From contig USJX01000025.1 of assembly GCA_900555035.1 (NCBI GenBank), positions 1 through 36,282 on the forward strand: a stretch of DNA of 36,282 nucleotides, read 5' to 3'. Position 1 is the stretch's first letter; the number at the start of each line of letters is the position of its first letter. The translations under genes were made by a program, and so were the position numbers. The notes under the pieces were generated by a model. It saw nothing but the letters and a program-made list of their open reading frames with translations, was not told the DNA's origin and did not search any database. Source of the stretch: an uncultured Prevotella sp. (GTDB lineage: Bacteria; Bacteroidota; Bacteroidia; Bacteroidales; Bacteroidaceae). Positions 1 through 7,674 of this stretch are shown here, in pieces.

Positions 1-1
1 T

Positions 2-952
2 TCAAATTCCTGTTCCATTATTGAATTCTATATCTAATAAACTTTGTTTTTCTTTTCTATATTTCTTTGTTTTCGGCTTCATATCCTTGGTCACCCACAC
101 GTTGGCACCCACGATGCAGCCTTCGCCGATGGTGATTCTGCCCAGGATGGTGGCGTTGGCATACACGATGACATCGTCTTCCAGGATAGGGTGGCGAGGG
201 ATTCCCTTAATCGGGTTGCCGTCCTTGTCCAGCGGGAAACTCTTGGCTCCCAGGGTAACACCCTGATAGAGTTTCACGTTGTTGCCGATGATGCAGGTGG
301 CACCGATAACCACACCCGTGCCGTGGTCGATGGTGAAGTGGTGGCCGATGGTAGCCTCCGGATTGATATCGATACCCGTCTCCGAGTGCGCTAGCTCCGT
401 CATCATTCTTGGGATGAGTGGCACGCCGAGCTTGTGCAGAACATGAGCGATACGGTAGTTGGTTAACGCCTTAATCACGGGATAGCAGGAGATGATTTCT
501 CCGTGGCTCATCGCTGCCGGGTCGCCGTTGTAGGCAGCCTCCACGTCGGTGGCTAGAATCTTGCGGAGGTTAGGGAATTCCATGATGGCTTTGGCGGCGA
601 TGACACCTGCCTTGGCACGCTGGTGCTGCAGTTCGGCCTGGGTTTCCGTTTCGCAATCGTTGGCGAAACACAGTCCGGCAAGAATCTGCTCAGCGAGCAT
701 CTCGTAGAGTTTCTCTACTCTTACTCCGATATGATATTTGATGGTTGAGATATTGACGGAAGAGTTTCCGAAATATCCCGGAAAGAGGATAGAACGAGAC
801 AAATTGATAATATCTTCGAGCGCCTTGCCCGAAGGAAGTGGATTTCCGTCTCGATGCTGATGGAAGAGACCCTTCAATGATTCGGCGCTGGAAAGCTCGT
901 CGATAGTCTCTGTCAGCTGATGAGTTAATGTATCTTTACTCATTTTCTTCAT
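2..952 (-). CDS. cysE: Serine O-acetyltransferase
   Basis: The enzyme transfers acetyl from acetyl-CoA to L-serine to give O-acetylserine, the first committed step of cysteine synthesis, in the cytoplasm. The 316-residue protein has the family's helical N-terminal domain, then from about residue 190 a left-handed beta-helix built of hexapeptide repeats (INPEATIG, IDHGTGVVIGA, VKLYQGVTLGAKSF, ILGRITIGEGCIVGANV). The catalytic His/Asp region HHFTIDHGTG and the glycine-rich TLGAKSF stretch are intact. It belongs to the longer type of SAT (about 300 residues) usual in Bacteroidota rather than the roughly 270-residue enterobacterial form. The stop codon lies at the very edge of the window, so the gene is complete. 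A well-formed promoter lies about 20 nt upstream of the ATG, so it appears to be transcribed alone or as the first gene of an operon running off the window. Confidence 0.93.
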   Translation of the reverse strand: MKKMSKDTLTHQLTETIDELSSAESLKGLFHQHRDGNPLPSGKALEDIINLSRSILFPGYFGNSSVNISTIKYHIGVRVEKLYEMLAEQILAGLCFANDCETETQAELQHQRAKAGVIAAKAIMEFPNLRKILATDVEAAYNGDPAAMSHGEIISCYPVIKALTNYRIAHVLHKLGVPLIPRMMTELAHSETGIDINPEATIGHHFTIDHGTGVVIGATCIIGNNVKLYQGVTLGAKSFPLDKDGNPIKGIPRHPILEDDVIVYANATILGRITIGEGCIVGANVWVTKDMKPKTKKYRKEKQSLLDIEFNNGTGI

Positions 953-972
953 GTATCAATAAAATTCGAGTG

Positions 973-1003
973 CAAAGATACGATTAATTTCTTGAACTGC
1001 AAA
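973..1003 (-). promoter_or_regulatory. Bacteroidota-type promoter of cysE
   Basis: Read on the minus strand the site is TTTG, 19 nt, TATCTTTG, matching the Bacteroidota -33/-7 consensus (TTTG, about 19-20 nt, TAnnTTTG). The last G of the -7 box is 20 nt before the cysE ATG, predicting a short leader. Confidence 0.75.
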
Positions 1004-1092
1004 GAAATAAAGGCGCTTTTTTGGATTTTTTTGTAGAAATGGAAAGATGGAGCGGGGAAAGTGGGGGTGGAGATAAGCGTTAAAATAAGAAA

Positions 1093-2430
1093 CTATCTTG
1101 ACATATCCCTGAATGCACTCCAGGCTATCGGAACCGCCACGAGGAAGGAGCAGACATCTGCCCACGCCTGGCACATCTCTACACCCAGCAAGCCGAAGAA
1201 ATGAGGGAGGATGAAGATGAGCGGAATGAAGAACAGTCCGCTTCGGGCTGCCGCTACGATGTTGGCACGGATAGGTTTGCGGATGGTTTGCATCAGCATG
1301 TTGGTAAGCACGATGGTGGCTACTAGCGGAAAGCTGATTACCTGCCACTTCAAGGCTACGGAACCCACGGCCACTACATGGGGGTCATCACGGAAAAGTT
1401 CGATGATCTGCTCTGAGAAGATGAAGCCGATAACGGCACATGCAGCCAGAAACACCGTGCCGCATTTGATGCAGAAATAGTAGGCATCCTTTACTCGGGA
1501 ATAGAGTTTGGCACCATAGCAGAAACCGCAGAGGGGCTGGAATCCCTGGCCTAGACCAATGACCACGGCATAGGTGAAGAAGGAAATTCTTGTTACAATA
1601 CTCATGCCTGCAATAGCCGCATCGCCATAGGCTCCTGCTGCCACATTCAGTACCAGGGTGGCAATGCTGCCCAAGCCCTGTCTTGACAAGGATGGGGTGC
1701 CGCCAAAGATGATTTCCTTGGCGTATGCCTTGGTTGGTGTGAAGTTGCGAAGCTGGATTCGGATGTTCTGACCCTTGTGCGACATCCAGAAAAGCATGGC
1801 GCAACCGAAGCACTGGCTGATGAGGGTGGCGATGGCGGCTCCTGTGATGCCTAAGGCAAAATAAATGATAAGCAGTGGGGCGAGAATCAGATTGAGTAGT
1901 ACACCCGACATGATGCCCTTCATGGCATACATCGTGTTGCCTTGAAAACGCATCAAGTTGTTGAGCGTTAAGGATGTTGTCATAAAAGGTGCACCCAGCA
2001 GGATGATGCCCAGATAGCGCTCTGTATAGGGCTGGATGGTAGGTGTGGAACCCAGAAGAATGCAGAGCGGTGTAAGGAATATTTGTCCTAAAACGGCGAT
2101 AACGAGACCCGTAAGGAAACTCAGCACGAAGCCTGTTGCTGCCATTTTTTTCGCCTTCTCTTCCTCTTTGGCACCCAGCATTCGCGAGATGTAGTTTCCG
2201 GCTCCGTGACCATAGAAGAAACCTACAGCCTGAATCACCGCCATCATGGCAAACGATACGCCCACGGCAGCCACGCTCTGGGTGTTGATACTGCCCACGA
2301 AATAGGTGTCGGCGAGGTTGTACATACTCGTCGATAACATGCTGATGATGGTAGGAATAGCCATCGTGAAAACCACCTTATGCACGGGAGCATGGGTGAG
2401 GAAAGTATAATTATCTCTCGTTTTCTTCAT
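1093..2430 (-). CDS. MATE family efflux transporter
   Basis: A polytopic inner-membrane exporter of the multidrug and toxic compound extrusion family, which uses a Na+ or H+ gradient to expel organic cations or other small molecules. The 445-residue protein has about twelve hydrophobic segments arranged as two similar halves, starting with the typical MATE opening VFTMAIPTIISMLSTSMYNL and AxxYFVG-like sequence after the first helix. The open frame extends 90 nt further upstream, but a -7 promoter box (2477-2484) lies inside that extension, so the ATG at 2430 (protein MKKTRDNYTF) is chosen. Its substrate cannot be read from the sequence. It is divergent from the lipid-type operon that begins at 2715 and shares that intergenic region with it. 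Confidence 0.9.
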   Translation of the reverse strand: MKKTRDNYTFLTHAPVHKVVFTMAIPTIISMLSTSMYNLADTYFVGSINTQSVAAVGVSFAMMAVIQAVGFFYGHGAGNYISRMLGAKEEEKAKKMAATGFVLSFLTGLVIAVLGQIFLTPLCILLGSTPTIQPYTERYLGIILLGAPFMTTSLTLNNLMRFQGNTMYAMKGIMSGVLLNLILAPLLIIYFALGITGAAIATLISQCFGCAMLFWMSHKGQNIRIQLRNFTPTKAYAKEIIFGGTPSLSRQGLGSIATLVLNVAAGAYGDAAIAGMSIVTRISFFTYAVVIGLGQGFQPLCGFCYGAKLYSRVKDAYYFCIKCGTVFLAACAVIGFIFSEQIIELFRDDPHVVAVGSVALKWQVISFPLVATIVLTNMLMQTIRKPIRANIVAAARSGLFFIPLIFILPHFFGLLGVEMCQAWADVCSFLVAVPIAWSAFRDMSR

Positions 2431-2476
2431 ATTTTCCGAAACTACTTTTTCTATCAGAATTGCCAAATTCAGTGTG

Positions 2477-2484
2477 CAAAGGTA
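2477..2484 (-). promoter_or_regulatory. -7 promoter element of the MATE gene
   Basis: On the minus strand the sequence is TACCTTTG (TAnnTTTG). It lies 47 nt upstream of the ATG at 2430 and inside the longer open frame, which argues against the upstream start at 2520. No good -33 TTTG is seen at the expected distance. Confidence 0.55.
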
Positions 2485-2555
2485 CGGTTTTATTTTCTTT
2501 TGAACTAAATATTCGGGCATTTTAACTATCTATTTGAAAAAAAATCTGCTATTAG

Positions 2556-2586
2556 TTGGCAGAGTAGAAAAAAACTCGTAATTTTG
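2556..2586 (+). promoter_or_regulatory. Promoter of the five-gene lipid-type operon
   Basis: The site is TTG (2556-2558), 20 nt, TAATTTTG (2579-2586), the Bacteroidota -33/-7 pattern. It predicts a long 5' leader of about 120 nt before the ATG at 2715. The leader is AT-rich and contains loosely repeated pieces (CATTGA and AAGAGAT each twice) but no riboswitch that I recognise. Confidence 0.7.
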
Positions 2587-2714
2587 CAGCGGTTTTCTCT
2601 TATACATTAATTAAAAAGAGAGGAAGTCCATTGATTTAAAAGAGATGAACTCTGTTCATTGACAAGAGATAAATGCCGTTTTTAAGAAATAGAAAAAGAA
2701 AATAAGATAGTTAA

Positions 2715-3866
2715 ATGAGTGATATAAAAATCGTACCGGTTACCACCAAGAAGGGGTTGAGGGCTTTCATCCAGTTCTATTACGACCTCTACAAGGGGAA
2801 TAAGTTTGCCGTGCCCTACCTGCGGCTTGACGAATGGAATACGCTGAGCAAGGACAAGAATCCGGCTTTCGAATTCTGCGATGCACAGTATTTCCTGGCC
2901 ATCGACTACAGTGTGCCGAAGGTGGTGGGTAGAGTGGCTGCCATCATCAACCACCGTGCCAACGAGCAGTGGAACAAGAAGCAGGTGCGCTTCGGATGGC
3001 TCGACTTCATCGACGATATGGAGGTATCATGCAAACTGCTGGATGCCGTTGCTGATTGGGGAAGAGAACACGAGATGGAAGAGATGGTGGGACCGCTCGG
3101 ATTCACCGATATGGATAGAGAAGGTATGCTGATAGAGGGCTTTCACGAGAAATCGACCATGTACGTGAACTACAATTACCCTTACTATCCGCAGCACATC
3201 GAAGGCTTCAATCTCCTGAAAAAAGACAACGACTGGGTGGAATATCGCATCAAGGTGCCTGAGGTGACACCGCCGAAATTCGCCAAGACTGCCGAAATGA
3301 TAGAGAAACGCTATAACCTGCACGTGCGTAAGTTTACCAAGCACGAACTGGTGAAGCAGGGCATGGGCAGGGAGGTGTTCCATATTGTGAACGAAACCTA
3401 CAAGGACCTCTACGACTTCCAGCAGCTCACCGAAAAGCAGATTGACGATTATGTGGAATCCTACATCAAGATAGCCGATACGAACCTTATCACCGGTGTG
3501 GTGGATGGCAACGATAACAATCGCCTGATTGGGTTCGGTGTCTCCTTCCCATCGCTTACTGATGCCCTGCAGAAGATAGGCAATGGCAAACTGATGCCTT
3601 GGGGCTGGTGGCAGATAGTGAAGGCACTGAAGCTGCACAAGACCGACACCGTGGATCTGGTGCTCATCGGCGTGCTGCCGGAATATCGCAGCAAGGGCGC
3701 CAATGCCCTGATCTTTGCCGACCTCATTGAGCAGTATCACCGCTATGGCTTCAAGTGGGCCGAGGCGATGCCGCAGATGGAGACCAACAAGGGCGTACAG
3801 AGCCAGTGGCAGTATCTGGAGAGCGTGCAGCATCGCCGCCGCCGCTGCTACAAACAGAAATTATAA
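2715..3866 (+). CDS. GNAT-fold protein, probable N-acyltransferase
   Basis: A 383-residue soluble protein of a family typical of Bacteroidota that carries a GNAT-like acyl-CoA binding core in its C-terminal half: VDLVLIGVLPEYRSKGANALIF (about residues 315-336) resembles GNAT motif A (beta-strand 4 followed by R/Q-x-x-G-x-G/A). The N-terminal half (MSDIKIVPVTTKKGLRAFIQFYYDLYKGN...) looks like a second, degenerate copy of the fold. The conserved tail is basic (QHRRRRCYKQKL). Neither the acyl donor nor the acceptor can be told from sequence. It is the first gene of an operon with a nucleotidyltransferase/ATP-grasp fusion, a CDP-alcohol phosphotransferase, a flippase-like protein and a HAD hydrolase, so acylation of a lipid precursor or head group is a reasonable guess but only a guess. 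The ATG is preceded by an AT-rich leader without a clear Shine-Dalgarno site. Confidence 0.75.
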   Translation: MSDIKIVPVTTKKGLRAFIQFYYDLYKGNKFAVPYLRLDEWNTLSKDKNPAFEFCDAQYFLAIDYSVPKVVGRVAAIINHRANEQWNKKQVRFGWLDFIDDMEVSCKLLDAVADWGREHEMEEMVGPLGFTDMDREGMLIEGFHEKSTMYVNYNYPYYPQHIEGFNLLKKDNDWVEYRIKVPEVTPPKFAKTAEMIEKRYNLHVRKFTKHELVKQGMGREVFHIVNETYKDLYDFQQLTEKQIDDYVESYIKIADTNLITGVVDGNDNNRLIGFGVSFPSLTDALQKIGNGKLMPWGWWQIVKALKLHKTDTVDLVLIGVLPEYRSKGANALIFADLIEQYHRYGFKWAEAMPQMETNKGVQSQWQYLESVQHRRRRCYKQKL

Positions 3867-3877
3867 ACTGAACTTCA

Positions 3878-3943
3878 GCATGTTACAAAAACATGCCATA
3901 CTAGAATAAAGCATGTTCTGAAAACATGCCATACTTGAATAAA
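3878..3943. repeat. Two 33-nt tandem repeats, each with a hairpin
   Basis: Between the stop of the GNAT gene and the ATG at 3958 a 33-nt unit occurs twice (3878-3910 and 3911-3943). Each copy has an inverted repeat GCATGTT/AACATGC with a 5-nt loop (ACAAA, then CTGAA), followed by CCATACTWGAATAAA. The two loops differ while both stems are perfect. Confidence 0.85.
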
Positions 3944-3957
3944 AAAGAAAAAATAGA

Positions 3958-5589
3958 ATGAGATTTGCAGTTATTGCCGCAGGCGAGGGAAGCCGACTGG
4001 CACAGGAGGGCGTGGAACAGCCTAAACCATTGGTGCCATTGTGTGGCGAACCCATGATAGAGCGCCTTTTGCGCATCTTCGTAGATTGCGGTGCCACGGA
4101 AATTGTTGTGATTGTGAACGAATGGAGCACAGCGGTGCGTGAACATCTGGAGCAGATGCAGCTGCCGGTGCCTTTGCGCCTGGTGGTGAAGACTACTCCT
4201 AGTTCCATGCACAGTCTGCATGCCCTCTCGCCTTATCTCAGGGGTGAGCGTTTCTGTCTCACCACCGTGGATACCATCTTCCGTGAGGAGGAGTTCAAAA
4301 AGTATATTCGTTATTTCCAGGAGGCGAAGGAAATTGACGGATGCATGGCTGTTACCCCATACGTGGACGATGAAAAACCGCTGTGGGTAGGCGTGGAGAA
4401 GCAGGCGGATGCCGAGGGTGCCAGTCTGCTCGACAAGCAGGGTTCGCACAAGAAGCCTCGCATCACGGGGTTCCATGATAACCAGGAGGGCGACGACCAT
4501 CTGATTTCGGGTGGAATTTATTGTCTGGGCGACAAGGCGCTGGATGTGCTCGACCACTGCATGGAGCAGGGTATGAGCCGCATGCGCAACTTCCAGCGCC
4601 AGCTGGTGGTGGAGGGATTGAAGCTGGAGGCTTATCCTATCAACAAGATTCTGGATGTGGATCATAAGGAAGATATTGCGAAGGCTGAGGCCTTTATCCA
4701 TCCGCTGGAGGGGAAGACGCTGGTGGGCGTATGCCGTGGCAACGAGTTCTCGCCTAATTGCGTGGATAACGATGCTGCCATCATGAATGCTGTTCAACTG
4801 CAGTTGGAGGCACTTGGAGCGCAGGTGATGCTGATGTGCGAGAAGGAGTTCTGTCGCAAGGCTGCCGTGCTGGAGAGAGCCTACGGCTGGCCTCGCTGCC
4901 GTGTGACCGTGGGGGTAGATGGTTTCTTCTCGATGGCACGTAGCAAGCAGGCGCTGGATGTGCTGGGCAGAATTGAGGAAGAGGGCGTGCTGGTGGTGAA
5001 CTCCAGTCTGGGTGTAAACCGCTGCATCCGCCGCATCATGACCGAGCGTTTCATTGCCGGAGGCATCGCTACTCCTGAGAGTCGCATCATTGGCAGAAAT
5101 GGGGAGATGGTGGAGGATATCCACTATCCTTGCTGGCTGAAGCGTGGCGACGGTTGTGCGCAGCAGAAGGAGGATACCTGCTATGTGCAGAACCGCAAAG
5201 AGGCTGAGGCGCTGCTGAAGGATTTCTGGCTGCGTGGCATTACTTCGGTGGTGGTGAATGAGCACCTGAAGGGCGACCTGATTAAGTTCTATGGTGTGTC
5301 GGGTACCGATTTCTTCTATTGGTTCTATCCTTCGAAATGCGGTCATCGCTCTAAGTTTGGCTTGGAGGTGATCAATGGTGATGCGCAGGGCATCGCCTTC
5401 GATGCCGATACTCTGAAGGCTGAGGCTGACAAGGCTGCCGATATGCTGGGTGTGCCAGTATATGGCGGCGACTGCGTGGTAGGTGAGGATGGCAGCATCC
5501 GCATTATCGATTTCAACGACTGGCCTAGCTTTGCGCCATGCCGTGATGAGGCTGCGTTCTATATCGCCACAAAAATGATACAGGAATAA
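3958..5589 (+). CDS. Nucleotidyltransferase / ATP-grasp fusion protein
   Basis: A 543-residue two-domain protein. Residues 1-245 form a sugar/alcohol-phosphate nucleotidyltransferase: the signature AAGEGSRL with P22-K23 (GxGxR...PK), a metal-binding TTVDTIF (D105), SGGIYCL (about 184-190) and ILDVDHKEDIAKAE near the domain end. Such domains make CDP- or NDP-activated alcohols or sugars. Residues 252-543 look like an ATP-grasp enzyme: a Rossmann-like lead domain (VGVCRGNEFSPN), K395 in CWLKRGDG, the strand VVVNEHLKGDLIKFYGV (431-447) and the metal-binding end RIIDFNDWPSF (D518, N520). ATP-grasp enzymes join a carboxylate to a nucleophile or act as kinases. The fusion suggests phosphorylation or modification of a polar alcohol followed by nucleotide activation. 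The next gene is a CDP-alcohol phosphotransferase, a natural consumer of a CDP-alcohol. The substrate (inositol, glycerol, ethanolamine or another) is unknown. Confidence 0.8.
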   Translation: MRFAVIAAGEGSRLAQEGVEQPKPLVPLCGEPMIERLLRIFVDCGATEIVVIVNEWSTAVREHLEQMQLPVPLRLVVKTTPSSMHSLHALSPYLRGERFCLTTVDTIFREEEFKKYIRYFQEAKEIDGCMAVTPYVDDEKPLWVGVEKQADAEGASLLDKQGSHKKPRITGFHDNQEGDDHLISGGIYCLGDKALDVLDHCMEQGMSRMRNFQRQLVVEGLKLEAYPINKILDVDHKEDIAKAEAFIHPLEGKTLVGVCRGNEFSPNCVDNDAAIMNAVQLQLEALGAQVMLMCEKEFCRKAAVLERAYGWPRCRVTVGVDGFFSMARSKQALDVLGRIEEEGVLVVNSSLGVNRCIRRIMTERFIAGGIATPESRIIGRNGEMVEDIHYPCWLKRGDGCAQQKEDTCYVQNRKEAEALLKDFWLRGITSVVVNEHLKGDLIKFYGVSGTDFFYWFYPSKCGHRSKFGLEVINGDAQGIAFDADTLKAEADKAADMLGVPVYGGDCVVGEDGSIRIIDFNDWPSFAPCRDEAAFYIATKMIQE

Positions 5590-5660
5590 CAAAATAAAAA
5601 AGATATAGGAATAACAAAATAAAGATATAGGAAAAAATAGGAATTAAAAATAAAAAAGAT
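5582..5660. repeat. Tandem repeats filling the gene junction
   Basis: The tail of the upstream ORF (AGGAATAACAAAATAAA..., including its TAA) recurs at 5582, 5607, in shortened form at 5629, and degenerately at 5639. The copies tile without gap from the stop codon to the ATG of the next gene at 5659. Confidence 0.8.
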
Positions 5661-6573
5661 GAATCAGGAATTTAAGGCTTCTCTGAAATCTGCGGATACC
5701 GAGGAGCACATTGATATTTACTTCTATCGCCCCATTGGCTACCAGTGGGCGCGATTCTTCCGCATGCTTCACGTCACCCCAAACGTGGTGACCATTCTTT
5801 CCATCTTCCTCGGCGTAGGAGCGGGCATCTGTTTCTATTTCGATGATTTGGCAATCAACATCTTGGGCATCTTCTTGCTCATCTGGGCAAACGTATATGA
5901 TAGCTGCGATGGTCAGCTGGCGCGTCTTACCAACCAGAAGAGTGCCTTGGGCAGAATCCTGGATGGTGCGGCTGGCGACTTCTGGTTTGTCAGCATCTAC
6001 TTTGCCATCTCTTTCCGCCTGATGCCTGAGTGGGGATGGAAAATCTGGGCACTCTGCATCGTGGCTGGCTTTGGTTGCCATGCCATTCAGAGCCGTCTTG
6101 CTGACTACTACCGCCAGATTCATCTCTTCTTCCTGAAAGGCAAGGAGGGCAGCGAACTGGATGATGCTAGCAAGCAGGTGGAATTGTGGAAGCAGATGAA
6201 ATGGAAAAAGGAGCCCGTGCAGAAACTTTTCCAGTTCTTTTATAAGAACTATACCTTGGGACAGGAGCGAGATACCCCTATCTTCCAAATATTCAAGAGA
6301 AATCTGCGCGAAAGATATCCACAGCAGTTGCCGGAGCAGTTGCGTGCCGACTTCCGTGCAGGCAGTCTTCCACTGATGAAATATGCCAATATCCTTACCT
6401 TCAACTGGCGCAGCATCACACTGTTCATCTCTATCCTGATAGGTCTTCCATGGCTTTATCCGGCTATCGAGATTACCGTGTTCAGCCTGATTTTCTTCTA
6501 TATGCGAGGAACCCACGAGCGTCTTTGCTTGAAGCTCAACCAGAAGGTCCTGAAGGGAGAGTACGGGGCATAA
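5659..6573 (+). CDS. CDP-alcohol phosphotransferase family protein
   Basis: An integral membrane enzyme of 304 residues that transfers a phospho-alcohol from a CDP-alcohol to a hydroxyl acceptor, or phosphatidyl from CDP-diacylglycerol to an alcohol. The family signature is clear at residues 81-107: D81-x2-D84-G85-x2-A88-R89-x8-G98-x3-D102. The last aspartate, expected at 106 (DxxxD), is G106, with D107 one residue later (DGAAGD). Hydrophobic segments follow at about 40-60, 62-80, 108-130 and near the C terminus (410-480 in nucleotide-proximal terms is not needed: the final pair is at about 255-290). A long polar insertion (about 145-235) faces the cytoplasm. It follows the nucleotidyltransferase fusion directly, supporting use of a CDP-alcohol made by that protein. 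The motif shift is worth noting because that Asp is the usual catalytic base; the family assignment is otherwise firm. Confidence 0.85.
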   Translation: MNQEFKASLKSADTEEHIDIYFYRPIGYQWARFFRMLHVTPNVVTILSIFLGVGAGICFYFDDLAINILGIFLLIWANVYDSCDGQLARLTNQKSALGRILDGAAGDFWFVSIYFAISFRLMPEWGWKIWALCIVAGFGCHAIQSRLADYYRQIHLFFLKGKEGSELDDASKQVELWKQMKWKKEPVQKLFQFFYKNYTLGQERDTPIFQIFKRNLRERYPQQLPEQLRADFRAGSLPLMKYANILTFNWRSITLFISILIGLPWLYPAIEITVFSLIFFYMRGTHERLCLKLNQKVLKGEYGA

Positions 6574-6581
6574 ACGTCTTA

Positions 6582-6638
6582 TTTTGTGATAACAAATACT
6601 TTTGTGAATAACAAGTTCATTTATGAATAACAAGTTCA
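6582..6638. repeat. Tandem repeat that copies a start-codon region
   Basis: Three copies of a 18-20-nt unit: TTTTGTGATAACAAATAC (6582-6599), TTTTGTGAATAACAAGTTCA (6600-6619) and TTTATGAATAACAAGTTCA (6620-6638). The third copy holds the ATG (6623) and first codons of the flippase-like gene; the second has GTG at the same place, but 19 nt upstream and thus out of frame. Confidence 0.85.
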
Positions 6639-7669
6639 GAAATATATTCATGGCGTTCGGTATCATTGCCATTATCATCATGCTCTGCACGATGGATATG
6701 GACTATACCGATATCTGGCGCTATCTGAAGCAGGCGGGCATCTATTTCCCGCTGATTCTCGGTCTGTGGCTCGTGGTTTATTGGGTGAACACCATTTCCT
6801 GGTGGCTCATCATCAACGACGAGGGTAGGGTGAAGGGACTCTCGTTCTGGCGAGTATATAAGCTCACCGTGAGCGGATTTGCCCTGAACTATACCACGCC
6901 TTGCGGACTGATGGGCGGCGAACCTTACCGCATTATGGAGCTGAAGCCTTTTACGGGTGTGAGCAAGGCTACATCATCGGTGATTCTCTACGTGATGATG
7001 CATATCTTCTCCCATTTCTGGTTCTGGTTCCTTTCTACATTTCTCTATATCGCCCTGTATCCGATAGGTGTCCCTATGGGCATCATGCTGGGCTTCATCG
7101 CAGCCTTCTGCCTGCTCGGCATCTACTTCTTCGCCCGCGGCTACAAGACGGGAATGGCTCAGAAAGGCATCCGTCTTCTTACTCATATCCCGTTTGTGAA
7201 GAACTGGGCCAGAAAATTTGAGCAGGAGAAGCAGGATACCTTGGAGCAGATTGATTCGCAGATTGCGTTGCTGCATGGTCAGCACAAGCGCACGTTCTAT
7301 GCCTCTCTTTTCTTTGAGGTGATGGCGAGAGTGCTGCAGAGCCTGGAGATTTATCTCATTCTGAAGGCGTTTGCAGCGGATATCAGCATAGCAGACAGTA
7401 TTCTGATTCTCGCTTTTTCATCGCTCTTCAGCAACCTTATCTTCTTCTCTCCTATGCAGTTGGGAGCCCGAGAAGGCGGTCTTGCCTTGGCGGTGGATGG
7501 TCTGCATCTTACTGGTGCTCTTGGCGTATATACGGGTCTTATTACCCGCATCCGTGAGTTAGTATGGATAGCCATCGGCATTCTGCTCATTAAAGTAGGA
7601 AACAAGGACTTGAAGCAGATTCAGGCGGAATACGAGGAAGAGCAGAAGCACAAGCAGAAGACTGATTAA
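6623..7669 (+). CDS. Flippase-like integral membrane protein (LPG synthase TM domain, UPF0104 type)
   Basis: A 348-residue polytopic membrane protein with about eight hydrophobic segments, matching the lysylphosphatidylglycerol synthase transmembrane (flippase-like) family without the soluble aminoacyl-transfer domain of MprF. Diagnostic stretches include the early GLWLVVYWVNTISWWLIINDEGR, the loop YTTPCGLMGGEPYRIMELK (about residues 91-109, close to the family's conserved P-x-x-x-G-G-E segment), and SPMQLGAREGGLALAVDGL (about 276-294). MprF's own flippase domain moves lipids between leaflets; for stand-alone members transport of a lipid or lipid-linked head group is likely but unproven. Position after a CDP-alcohol phosphotransferase suggests it moves that enzyme's product. 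The gene ends 5 nt before the HAD gene, so the two are translationally close. Confidence 0.8.
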   Translation: MNNKFRNIFMAFGIIAIIIMLCTMDMDYTDIWRYLKQAGIYFPLILGLWLVVYWVNTISWWLIINDEGRVKGLSFWRVYKLTVSGFALNYTTPCGLMGGEPYRIMELKPFTGVSKATSSVILYVMMHIFSHFWFWFLSTFLYIALYPIGVPMGIMLGFIAAFCLLGIYFFARGYKTGMAQKGIRLLTHIPFVKNWARKFEQEKQDTLEQIDSQIALLHGQHKRTFYASLFFEVMARVLQSLEIYLILKAFAADISIADSILILAFSSLFSNLIFFSPMQLGAREGGLALAVDGLHLTGALGVYTGLITRIRELVWIAIGILLIKVGNKDLKQIQAEYEEEQKHKQKTD

Positions 7670-7674
7670 ATTTT

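Noticed and set aside
2431..2520. N-terminal extension of the MATE transporter
   Set aside because: The -7 promoter box lies inside it and the sequence is not typical of the family; ATG 2430 is preferred.
3878..3943. Start of a CRISPR array
   Set aside because: Only two units exist, they are directly adjacent without spacers, and no cas gene is near.
3901..5592. A 563-residue open frame on the minus strand opposite the nucleotidyltransferase/ATP-grasp gene
   Set aside because: It is rich in His, Leu and Arg without any domain and mirrors the codon bias of the real gene; the plus-strand frame carries clear motifs of two enzyme families.
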